Source: Cudoniella acicularis
Lineage: Eukaryota; Ascomycota; Leotiomycetes; Helotiales; Helotiaceae
Assembly: GCA_013054445.1 (NCBI GenBank)
Contig: JAAMPI010001605.1
Coordinates: forward strand, 1 to 12,373
DNA length: 12,373 nt
Direction of reading: 5' to 3'
Part shown: piece by piece, positions 1 through 8,811 of the stretch
Layout of the letters: every line of letters starts with the position of its first letter
How positions within the stretch are numbered: position 1 is the stretch's first letter
Notes under the pieces: model-generated
Database searches by the model: none
What the model saw: the letters and a program-made list of their open reading frames with translations, nothing else
What the model was told of the DNA's origin: nothing
Translations under genes and position numbers: made by a program

Positions 1-180
1 TATATACTAGGAGAATATATATAAGGAAGAAGAATTTATATACATTTATATAATATTTATATATATAGGTACCCGCGAGTACCTATATAGGAGTAAGAGA
101 AACTATACCTACCCGTGGTAGGTAGCCCGCGGGTAATGAGTACTACCCACTACCCATCACGCAGCCTAAGGACAACTACT
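1..180. repeat. AT-rich stretch with three CG-cored palindromes
   Basis: The first 60 bases are almost pure TATA-type sequence. They are followed by three palindromic units in about 75 bases. Positions 62-89 form a 28-bp palindrome centred on CGCG with a single mismatched pair (73/78). Positions 106-113 and 117-124 are perfect 8-bp inverted arms around a 3-nt loop. Positions 126-133 read CCCGCGGG. Related pieces (TACCC, GAGTAC) recur up to about 160. Clusters of short GTACCCGCG-like palindromes are reminiscent of subterminal repeats of DNA transposons such as hAT elements, but no terminal inverted repeat or target duplication can be seen because the window starts here. They could also be a simple low-complexity patch. 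The palindromes are read directly; the transposon link is inference. Confidence 0.4.
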
Positions 181-185
181 AAGCC

Positions 186-908
186 ATGCAGCAAGGTCAG
201 CGAGTACTTAATGTTAGTCAATGGAGCTTTTGGTGGAAGCAGGTGTGGGACCGCAGAGTGCCTATTCTAAACAGCTCGTCAATGATCTTCAGTACTTGTA
301 ATAACATGGGTGTTTTGGTTGGAACTGCGACTGGGTTCCTCGGTCGTATTGAGGAAGGAGGCCTAGCTGTCGTTGATGAGACCAGATTCAATCAGGAGTA
401 CGACATAGCTATCCCACTCTCGTTCAGTCCAAAGCATCTCTGGTTAGTTGGTGGTCATCTTCAGTTAGAGCCAATTTGCTCCTTCGATGGTGTCTCAAAG
501 GTCTCTAATCAAGGCAAGGAGTCCCTCCACAGAGCTTACCTGGGACAAGATCTTGAGATACTCACCAAGCTCCTTCTTACCTTCCGTATGCCCGTGAGAC
601 TTGCAGACCTTCCCGGAGTTGTCTTAGGCTACAGCGGACTCCTGATACAAGACAAATCAGTCCATGATAGCGACGAGATCTGGATTAAGTACGGTGCCTG
701 GTTCGAGCAATCTACCTTTGTCGCTCACCGCCGTGCAAGATTTGATCGATCCAAGAACCAGACTCCAGAGCAAACCGCGATCTTCCAACACCTCCCCCAG
801 GATGCTCGCCGCCTATTCATCAATGTTAGAGGTAGACCAGGTAGACTTGAGGGATCACAGATTGATCAAGGATTATTGACAAAAAGTTCCAGGTTTTGTA
901 CGGATTGA
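186..908 (+). pseudogene. SF1 (UPF1-like) helicase fragment, degenerate
   Basis: This uninterrupted 240-codon frame resembles the middle of a UPF1-like superfamily 1 helicase. Residues 62-67 (VVDETR) sit where motif II (DEAQ/DEAE) belongs. Residues 87-96 (LVGGHLQLEP) match motif III, normally VGDHxQLxP. Residues 132-136 (TFRMP) match the QYRMHP-like motif, and FINVRGRPGRLEGSQ (211-225) resembles the later motif-V-side segment. The Walker A ATP-binding loop and the last RecA-like motifs are absent, and the Asp of motif III is Gly. It is therefore a truncated, probably inactive piece. The frame ends at TGA 906-908. No intron signal that would add the missing parts was found, and the 5' half might lie left of the window only if an intron were spliced in. 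The ATG at 186 is simply the first in frame. A helicase origin is fairly likely; function is unlikely. Confidence 0.5.
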
Positions 909-952
909 GGCATTGACATTTAGAAAGCAATCGACAACCACTCTTGTCGACC

Positions 953-3116
953 ATGGATCCCGGCAAGGCTAGTAACACAAATATCAGTGTCTTTACTACT
1001 ACCTAGCTAACCTCCCTACAGTCCAGAAACTCCAGGGGGTAGGGCTCCACGTTCTGGAGAGTGTATCCCGATGGTGATGAAGAAATATCTCGCCGCGAGT
1101 ATGATGCTTTGAAGAAGCAAGGAGTCCGAGTTCGAGAGCAAAGGCTCAACCCGAGAAGCCCATCTCGTGAAGTCGATACCTATCGCTCACGCAGAGGCCG
1201 CAGCCAAGAGAGACGTCGCGACTCGAGAAGCCCTAGACGAGTTCGCTCGAGAAGTCCTCGAGAACGCAATGACAAGTTTTCACGTTCTCGAAGCCGGTCT
1301 TGACGCCATCACGACTTAAGAGATTCTCGAGGCTAGGACAGGAGTTCAAATCGTCGCCTCTCTCCCAGCAGGTCTCCACAACGCCAACCAAGAGGACGAT
1401 CGCCCCCTTGAGATAAATATAGGGGTTCAGATCGTCGCCGAAGCAGATCTCCGCGGCGTCATTCAAGGAGACGAACACCTCTCCGCCGGACAAACTCTCG
1501 AGGCAGGGCTTCTATACCAAGTCTTCGCCGCTCTCCTCGAAATATACCTTCTTCCAATGCGCCGATTCTCTCAAAGGTGTCATCAAAGCCGTCTCCTAGA
1601 GATGCATCTACTACAAAGGTGCAAAAAACGGTAGTGCCAGAACCCGCCTCCACTACAAAAACGTCTCCTCCGTCACAACCGACTACACGTCCCCTCGAGA
1701 AAAACTTGGCCCCTCAAACCTCAAACCCCTCTTGGTGTACTAGGCCTTTCCTTCGAGATATCTGTTCTGGACAGCTCGCCAACTAGTCCGGTCCGAACGC
1801 AAACTCCTCCGCCGCCAACTGCCAAGTCACCGCCACCACTGAGCTCTTCTCCTGCTCCCAATTTTTCAACGGTACATACGCCAGCATTCCCTTTGGATGA
1901 TTTAGAGCCAGTCTTTGATTCCGAGGAACCCCAAAACGAATTTCCCAAAGAGCCATCTGGTGATTTATCGTCAATTTTTGAGCAAGAAGGTCCCGCGGCC
2001 GAACTCCCAAGCGGCTCATTTGGTGATGCCGAACCAGTTGAGCCACAATCTGAGAAATCCCCGGCTACAGGAGCAAATCCCTCTTAAGCTACTGAGTTAT
2101 ATGAGTTTCATTTATGGGATCAGGATATGTTCCTCGACGCTCCGCCAGTCTCGGCCTTTGTGCCAACATTACGGGACATTAACAAGGCATTTTCCGACGA
2201 GGAAAGATGGTTTGAAGACGGCGTGATTAGGGCTAGGATCATGTTCCTTTGCCAGCGATTCGGACCTCAACTACAATTGCCCAATGACATCCGGAAAGTC
2301 GACCTAGTAGGGCCACTGTTCGAATGGAATTGGACGAGGAATTGCCATGAAGCTCGAATGACACTACCAAAGCCGAAAGCCTTCGAAGCGGAGACTGTTT
2401 TGATCCCCTTGGACCTCGATCCGATGCACGGTGGGATACATTGGATGCTTCTCGTGATAAGCACGGTTACCCGCGAAACAATCCTCTATAATGGATTTCC
2501 CGACCTTGAAGAAGACGCCATAATTTATGCAGAGACCTTTATAAATAGTCTGAACCGAGTTTACAATATGCGACTTAGGGCGGTCGAATCGATGGAGTTT
2601 AGCAACGGCGACGGTTGGTCTTGCGGAATTGACATGCTAGATTGCATCGAACAACATCTAGAACATGGAGAGATTCAATACGAAGCGGGTGACCCTGATG
2701 ATTGGAAAGAGTCGAATCGAGGCCGCCTGGAAGTATGGATCACCGAGACGTGTGAGCTGTATGATATTGACATCAGTGCTGTCCGCTTAGACCAAGCTGC
2801 TATCTGGGACATGATCAAAAACTCTGCAAATGACAAAAGCAAGCAGACTTCTGATGATAAAATCGACCCAGCCTTGCGCGGGGACTCTTCCCACCATGCA
2901 AATAATAACGATGACGACTCCGACGATGATGGCAATGGGCCAGAAGCACCTGGCACGGGCATCCATATGCAAGAGTGGGTTGTCACGGAGGCCCAGAGAC
3001 GCGTTTGGAAAGAGACGAAGTCGAAGGATCCAAATACCTGCAGGTATTCCAGCCAGACTAAAACCTATGGAGAACTCTCCCTTTTGCCAAGACGTCGCGT
3101 ATGGGAGAGCCGGTAA
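953..3116 (+). pseudogene. Ser/Arg-rich protein with Ulp1-like (C48) protease domain, decayed
   Basis: A plausible start is ATG 953 followed by a 50-nt intron (GTAACA at 972, CTAAC branch, CAG ending 1021), although the reading phase does not match after splicing. From 1022 one frame encodes an RS/SR-repeat region (to about 1500), then a Ser/Pro/Thr-rich stretch. It moves to another frame near 1700-1770 and continues through an acidic linker into a Ulp1/SENP-like cysteine protease domain (about 2127-2700) and an acidic tail. In the protease part, HW (His at 2439) is followed 17 residues later by Asn at 2490, where Ulp1 has its catalytic Asp. SCG (Cys at 2622) is preceded six residues earlier by Asn instead of the oxyanion Gln. 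So the His and Cys are kept while the Asp and Gln positions are altered. In-frame stops lie at TAG 1040, TGA 1301, TAG 1334, TGA 1409 and TAA 2085, with homologous-looking sequence running through them. Members of this family cleave SUMO or related tags; the copy here is probably dead. Whether the RS region and protease were one protein is inferred from the continuous frame. Confidence 0.55.
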
Positions 3117-4196
3117 TTGCGAAGAATTCCACAACTACTTTCAAAATATACGGATGATATCGACGCCCTTTTCAAAGATGCTGGCAAAGGCGATGGCAAT
3201 TTGGCGGGCCCCAATAACAATTGCTTCACAACCATTGAATTGCAGTCCCTTCACAGGGGCAGGGTTCTGAGGACAGGTGAGGTTGCAGAAAATCGCGCCA
3301 ACGTGGATGCTCTCCGTAACGTGCTCCCAGCGTCTGGGATAACAGACGATCAATGGCTAAAAATGTTCATTGGGACAAGCAAGTCTCTTAACAATACCGT
3401 AATATGATTGTTAGCAGCTGACTAAATCTCTCTAGGCACCATGCAAATTAGCCACCGATGCGGCAACGGAAGATATGGCTGCATCAACCCAAGACATCTC
3501 GCAGTCGAGTTTTGGGATATTAATAGGAGCCGCGATTCAAAGTGTTTCAACAAGAACTATACGCCCAGCGGGCACGGTCTATGCACAGAAGAGACGCACA
3601 ACCACGCACCATACTTGATCCTCCGACAACGAGCCAACTTACTTGATTGCCTTAACAAAAGGTAAACCTATTCGGTGATGTTTAAATGGGTCATACTAAT
3701 TTACATTTAGTATCGGAACGTTTCGGAAGAGGAGATGCATTTGAAATTGCGTTCTATGCCTCCTAGACAACTCCTCCCAGGAGATAAAGAGACAATTAAA
3801 TACGATAAATGTGGTAAACTCCTTCAATCAGAAGACCGCCTGAAAGATCATATTTGTGGGGTGAGCGCTGGATTTGGGGGCTGGAAATGCGATATATGTG
3901 GTACTGTCTTGAAATCGACAAGCGGCAAACATGCGCACATTCGGGCGCACGAAGAGTAGACGTTTACTTGCAACTTCAGGCACTGTGGAAAACGCTTTCC
4001 TACGGAGGACAAACTAGCGGACTACAAACAAAGCCATAAACTGGTTACTTATGATATTTGTCAGAAGCCATTCGCCAACGAAGCCAGGTTACGCGATCAC
4101 AGGGGGCGATTTCATGTTGATCCAAAGGCATGTGACAAGTGTGGAAAGGTAGTTAAGGACGTTGAGGGTCACAAAAGACGGGGTTGCAAAAAATAG
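3067..4196 (+). pseudogene. His-Me finger (I-PpoI-like) endonuclease zinc-loop protein with C2H2 fingers, decayed
   Basis: The segment around 3441-3640 matches the zinc-binding loop of His-Me finger homing endonucleases. It has SHRC (catalytic-type His at 3453, Cys at 3459), Cys at 3480, INPRH (His at 3495) and, eight residues on, the metal-site Asn at 3522, as in I-PpoI. Downstream, 3735-4196 encodes four or five C2H2-like fingers. Several ligands are Tyr instead of Cys or His (KYDKCGK near 3800, LADYKQSH near 4020, TYDIC near 4050), and there is a TAG at 3957. A likely beginning is ATG 3067 in another frame (MENSPFCQDVAYGRAG). It must shift frame near 3150 to join the TDDIDALFKDAG frame that leads to the nuclease part. 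Two introns are suggested, 3399-3435 and 3662-3710 (the latter with a TACTAAT branch), but both leave the phase one base off, so small indels or misjudged sites are likely. Functional members would nick or cut DNA. This could instead be the C-terminal part of the preceding gene. Confidence 0.6.
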
Positions 4197-4596
4197 CGTA
4201 GTGTATACCTTCTCACGCAAACAATGGCAGATCGCCAAGCTCCTGTCAACGTTATTAGCCCAGTGGTAGTTTTACATTACGAGAAAAGTTTAAATGTACT
4301 CCGCTTTTTCACAACGATCTTCCTGGATTATTTGACAGGTCTTTTTCACAGAAGAATTCTTGTTATCAGATCATCTGGCATCCCGATATTTACACGGGAC
4401 GCGTTATCGTATGTCGTCTTGAGGGAAAACTTGTGCTGCAGTATATAACGTCCAGTGCCTCGTAGTAGGTGCAACATTCTGGGTCACTCTGATATGCTCT
4501 GTGTTATACCTTCTGTTCAATTGCAGCCATTATTCATCATTCGAAGGATCAAGAACCCCTTTTCTAGCACAAGTGAAGCAATTCCATTGGGTCGAA
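4197..4596. other. Gap between zinc-finger relic and permease, no gene seen
   Basis: No recognisable coding sequence or RNA gene was found in these 400 bases. An open stretch at about 4224-4448 has no family resemblance and is probably chance. The last part presumably holds the former permease promoter and leader. A TATATAA string at 4441-4447 is about 150 bases before the permease ATG and might be a TATA box. Confidence 0.4.
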
Positions 4597-4709
4597 ATGA
4601 CAAATTCTTCCCTCCACAATGGCCCGGCTAATCCGGACGATGTCCTCGCGAATATGGGCTACAAAAGCGAACTTCCACGATTATTAAGCATGATGAGTAT
4701 TTTGGGACT

Positions 4710-4753
4710 GTAAGTTGAAGTACAAATGCCTTCAAATTGTGCCAATCAAGCAG
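4710..4753 (+). other. Permease intron 1
   Basis: This is a 44-nt intron with a GTAAGT donor and a CAG acceptor. It splits a Leu codon (CT|A) and joins SILGL to SFDIM in the frame expected for the permease family. Confidence 0.75.
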
Positions 4754-5358
4754 ATCTTTCGACATTATGGCAGCACCCTTTGGCCTAGCAACGGCGCTTG
4801 CCATCTCTCTGACAGATGGTCAATCTGTGACCGTACTTTACGGCTGGATTTTTGTTTCAATTATCTCACTTAGCATAGCCGCGTCCCTAGCTGAGATCTG
4901 TGCTGTATTTCCTACCGCTAGTGGAATCTATTACTGGTCAGCAATGCTCAGTACGAAGAAGTACGCCCCTATTGTTTCCTGGGTGGATGGTTGGCTCGGA
5001 TTAGTTGGGAATTAGACAGTCACCTTAAGCATTAATTTCTTTAGCGCCCAATTAATACTTTCTGCTATAACTCTCTGGAACGAGGACTTTGTCACTAGTC
5101 AGTGGCAGACAGTTCTTACCTTTTGGGCAGTAATGCTCATTGCATTTCCTGTCAACGTTTTCGGTGTAAGATATCTAGATCTGATCAGCAAGATTTGCAT
5201 ATATTGGACTTCGGCATCTGTGATAATTATAATTATCACAATACTGGTCATGTCGGATGAACGAAGGAGCGCGGAATTTGTTTTTGCCTATTTTAATGCT
5301 TCGGCATCTGGATGGCCTTAAGGCTGGGCTTGGTTTGTTGGCTTAGTTCAAGCAGCAT

Positions 5359-5412
5359 GTGAGTTTTTCAGCTCTCTTTCCTCACTCTGACACGCAGCTA
5401 ATATTCGATTAG
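5359..5412 (+). other. Permease intron 2
   Basis: This is a 54-nt intron with a GTGAGT donor, a GCTAAT branch near 5397 and a TTAG acceptor. It splits a Tyr codon (T|AC) and restores QAAYTLTGYG, the sequence expected in this family. Confidence 0.8.
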
Positions 5413-6302
5413 ACACACTCACTGGCTATGGAATGGTTGCTGCGATGTGTGAAGAAGTCCAAATGCCAGAGCGAGAAGTTCCCAAGGCCATGGTTCTCTC
5501 CGTTGCCGCGGCTGGTTTCACGGGAATCATTTACCTCATCCCTATACTTTTTATTCTTCCGGATGTTTCTCAGCTTCTATCAGTTGCAAACGGTCAACCA
5601 ATTGGTCTAGTTTTCAAGATAGCAACCGGATCAGCTGGCGGAGGTTTCGGACTCCTATTTTTGGTACTTGGGATATTGTTCTTTGCCGGTGAGGGAGCAT
5701 TGACAGCAGCCAGTCGTTGCACTTATGAATTTGCCCGCGACGGAGCAATTCCAGGTTCTCGGCTTTGGGCAAGATCTGACAAACGTTTCAATATTCCGCT
5801 TTGGGGCTTAGTGCTTTCCACTATTGTCGGTTGTATCCTTGGATGCATCTACTTCGGGTCTTCGTCACCCTTCAATGCTTTTACCGGTGTAGCTACAATT
5901 TGCCTCTCTGTTTCTTATGGAATCCCTATCCTGGTATCTCTAATTCGAGGCCGAAAAGCCGTCCGGCACTCGACCTTCTCTTTGGGAAGATTCGGATACG
6001 TCATCAACGTAGCGACTGTATGCTGGATAGCAATCGTCATTTTCTGTATGCCTACAGCTATTCCGGTGACTCCTACTAGCATGAATTACGCCTCGGTCGT
6101 TTTTATGAGTTTTGCAATGATAAGTCTGGTGTGGTATATCATTAGCGGAGAAAAGGCATTTACTGGACCTCCTATACCGGCAGATGTTGATGTGGAGAAT
6201 GATGGCCCAGTGATTGGAGGTCTTGGGAGGGTAACGACTGATAACGGTCACACTTCGAGTGGAAGCTCGAGGGAAAAGGCCGAGCCATTTGCAAGGAAGT
6301 AA

Positions 6303-6636
6303 GGTCGGCAGAATAAATGATGTTGGTGTTTGTAGTTGAAATTATATGTATATTGGATACTGTATAAAAAAGTTCCAAAATTCAAATTATATGCATCATA
6401 CTGTAATGTATTACTGTTCTGTGAGTGTTTCTCCTGGCGTAAATAACTCTCGCAGAAGTTACATAGCTAGCTGCGTGGATATAAAATGTGACGGCCCAAC
6501 CTGACTTTCCAGACACTGTTGGCCTATTGCTCGTCATAACTCATGCAAAAAATCTTAAACTTTGAAATCAGCAATCAAAGCTATTACCACACCTACTCTC
6601 AATAAACCTCTACTACCTCTAATCAATTTTACAACC
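6303..6636. promoter_or_regulatory. Permease 3' end and upstream region of the E2-like gene
   Basis: No gene was found here. An AATAAA sequence at about 6311 is a possible polyadenylation signal for the permease transcript. TATAAAA at 6480-6486 lies about 155 bases before ATG 6637 and is a candidate TATA box. The last 60 bases before the ATG are rich in CT and AC, as in fungal leaders. Both sites are short and could occur by chance. Confidence 0.35.
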
Positions 6637-8204
6637 ATGTCAAGCAACAGAGATCTCACAACCCAGATGCAAGGACTGTCAATAGGCGCATCTCACAATA
6701 TTTCTACCAAGCCACCGCTTTCCCATGACATAGACGCCAATCTCCGACTCCTTTCAACTCTATACACTCACTTCCGCACACTCACCTGCCGCGAGTTCAG
6801 CTGCCGAACACCTCCTCCACTCCTCGAAATTAAAGAACACATCCATACCTGGCTCAATTCCGCTCGAGGTTCACAAGCTGCTCAAATTTCCGGAATTTAC
6901 TGCCAAAAATGCAAGAAGGAATCTTGCAAGGCATAAACCTTCTGAAGAAAAGGGGACGGGGTACTCATGGCGCAAGTCAAGTCATGTGGCCCAGTTCCAG
7001 CAACAGGATGATATTACGGATGGTTTGATGATGCGGCTTTTGCAATTGCTCTCGGCGTTTCTGCCGAGCCCGGGAAGAGACTCAAATTTTGATAGGAGAC
7101 CACCTCCAACATTTTTCGCCCCCTTCCGGTTGAGTTTTTTGTTCGATATCTTGACGACATTGCTTCGAAATGACTCGATTGCGGATATGACAAAAAGGAA
7201 CGGCCTCTACTATGCAGTACTAGATTTTGTCACTGCGATTTCTAACCATAAAGAATTGGTACGGCTCCTCACTGAGAAATGACCAGAAAAGAAACAGAGT
7301 CCTGGGCTTCGAGCATCGGGATCATCATCCGGACGGGCACTGCTTTCGTTCGACAGCTCACCCAACGGCCCAGTAGCCTCGCTCTTGTCATGCACTAGAA
7401 AGACGTTCAGGCAAACAAAAATTTTCAAAGCCCTCGCATCGCAGGCTGCCATCTCCGGCGAGGTTCAGAGTGACAAGGAATCTTTCCGAGTCAGCAGGAA
7501 GATTATTGAATTTAGAGAAGCAGCAAAGAAATACGCCCTGGATGCCGTTTGAGCCATTGATAGAGGCTCAAAGGACCCGTTGGTGGAATATAGCAAAACA
7601 AATAATCTGACTTTCACAGATGAGGTTTTGGACAGCCATCACTTCGAAAAGGAGTTTTCCAAGAACACAGACTCACCACGGGGCCGGATGGCAGCACTAT
7701 GGAAAGAGATTGCCAACCTCACAACCTCTTTGCCCCCCAGAATATTCATCAAAGTCAGCGAGTCGAGACCGGACATAATGAAGGTCCTCATCATCGAGGT
7801 TGAAGGAACTCATGAGGGAGGCTTGTTCATGTAGGTTGATCATTGACGCTCGAAGAGAACCTGTTGTGTTGAATCGGATTAGATTTGACATGTATTTGCT
7901 TCCAGAATGGCCAGCAGAGCCCCCGAAAATAAAATTTATTTTGGAGAATGGTGTTGACAGAACTCCATATTCTACCGATAATGAATTAAAAGGTATAGTG
8001 ATTGTGAATGGAAATTTTCACCGGGATGGAATAGGTACGTTACCCTTTGATCTACCATATCTCATATCCCTTCCAAAGAAAAATTCAAGAACTTGGGAAA
8101 TGCTCCCAGAGCAAGAGAGTATCTCAATATATCACACCATTTCGATATTTAAACACATCCGAGTGCGAACAACTGTTCCACTAACCATGGAGATGCATCT
8201 ATAA
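6637..8204 (+). pseudogene. BIRC6/UBE2O-like ubiquitin-conjugating (E2) protein, decayed
   Basis: ATG 6637 opens a frame of 99 residues ending in a Cys-rich patch (YCQKCKKESCKA). A shift to the next frame near 6910-6940 is needed to continue through SAFLPSP, LLRNDSIADMTKRNGLYYAVLDFV and on to the E2 domain. Two TGA stops, 7280 and 7550, interrupt that frame, and both can come from CGA. The E2 part is distinctive of the large BIRC6/UBE2O-type enzymes: SPRGRMAALWKEIANLTTSL, then PPRIFIKVSESRPDIMKVLI. A 52-nt intron (7831-7882, GTAGGT to TTAG) joins GGLF to FDMYLLPEWPAEPPKIKF in phase. The next conserved block, GNFHRDG, should be followed by a short VCLSLLGTW-like segment holding the active Cys. 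Here the sequence runs into a possible intron (8035-8078) and then SRTWEMLPEQ, with no Cys visible. The intact enzyme would transfer ubiquitin. The product would be about 500 residues, shorter than I would expect for fungal relatives. Confidence 0.7.
7831..7882 (+). other. Intron inside the E2 domain
   Basis: The 52-nt segment begins GTAGGT and ends GATTAG. Removing it joins EGTHEGGLF to IFDMYLLPEW in the correct phase and restores the usual GLFxFDxxxPxxYPxxPP core of ubiquitin-conjugating enzymes. Confidence 0.7.
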
Positions 8205-8811
8205 TCAGGGAGCAGCCCCAGCTGAGTGGCATAATTCCAACCCGAGGCATTTTAAATTGAACTAGTACTGACATTTGTTTCGAATGTGTCTAAGCCTGCT
8301 TAACACGTGGTACGGAGCTCCCTCGGAGATGTGGCAGCCCAATAGGTCGACCCTTCTTTCGGTCTTCGTTGCGAATCCTGCCGATAACGGTGGGTGGCTA
8401 TTTCGGGAAAAGTTATACCTCTAACATGTCCAATGAAAAACGGTCTATTATGCCACGCTAAGCTGGCTGTACAGCGAAAAGGTAAAGAGAGGCGTGTGGC
8501 GGGATATCAGCAAGATGTATTGGAAGTGCAGAGGCCAATATGTATTGAATACTGCCCAGGCCTGGAGTCAAGAAAACAAGCTGATACTTCACTGGGAAAC
8601 CAGCAACTCCAACGCGTGTGGGACGGGAAAGAGTATGAACTTGCTCACTCTATTGGAGAAGGCTTTTTAGGTGATTAGTTTTGAGGGCCCCGATGTGGGA
8701 TCGAAAGGCTACCAGTGTTAGAGGACTTGGGTGTCTGTAGATGATTCTTGAATTCGAGTAGTTCTGATAGATCAGCATCTGAAAATAACAACGGCTTATT
8801 GGAACAAGATC
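8205..8811. other. Gap with no supportable gene
   Basis: Nothing recognisable was found in about 600 bases. A 94-codon open stretch on the plus strand (about 8394-8678) has no ATG at its start and no family resemblance. Another frame across 8515-8670 reads as a Cys/Trp-containing peptide (MYWKCRGQYVLN) that ends at an early stop. These could be chance, or remains of a further decayed gene. The end of the gap presumably holds the 3' untranslated region of the minus-strand gene that ends at 8812. Confidence 0.35.

Larger units (their letters stand above)
4597..6302 (+). pseudogene. Amino acid/choline (GABA-permease type) transporter, APC family, two in-frame stops
   Basis: Three exons are clear: 4597-4709, 4754-5358 and 5413-6302. 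They are separated by a 44-nt intron (GTAAGT to CAG) and a 54-nt intron (GTGAGT to TTAG), and spliced phases agree exactly. The deduced length, about 535 residues, fits fungal APC permeases of the amino acid/choline group (TC 2.A.3.4), polytopic proteins of about 12 membrane segments that import choline, GABA or related amines. Family hallmarks include SILGLSFDIMAAPFGL at the start of the membrane domain, FPTASGIYYWSAMLSTKKYA, YTLTGYGMVAAMCEEVQ with PEREVPKAMV, GALTAASRCTYEFARDGAIP and FNAFTGVATICLS. Two stops interrupt an otherwise well conserved frame: TAG 5013-5015 at the Trp normally seen in GNWTVT, explained by TGG to TAG, and TAA 5319-5321 between SGWP and GWAW. Neither is removed by a plausible intron. 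It is probably a recent pseudogene; an assembly error is possible. The substrate cannot be settled from sequence. Confidence 0.85.

Noticed and set aside
3117..3160. Reading straight through TAA 3114 as a further in-frame stop of the protease gene
   Set aside because: The alternative frame here (MENSPFCQDVAYGRAGNCEE from 3067) looks more protein-like, so this TAA is probably out of frame for the true ancestor.
3399..3435. Short intron between the TDDIDALF segment and the nuclease loop
   Set aside because: The donor and acceptor look acceptable, but 37 nt is very short and removal shifts the nuclease frame by one base. I mention it only as a possibility inside the pseudogene entry.
4224..4448. 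74-codon open stretch before the permease
   Set aside because: It has no resemblance to any family and no splice or expression signal. It is short enough to be chance.
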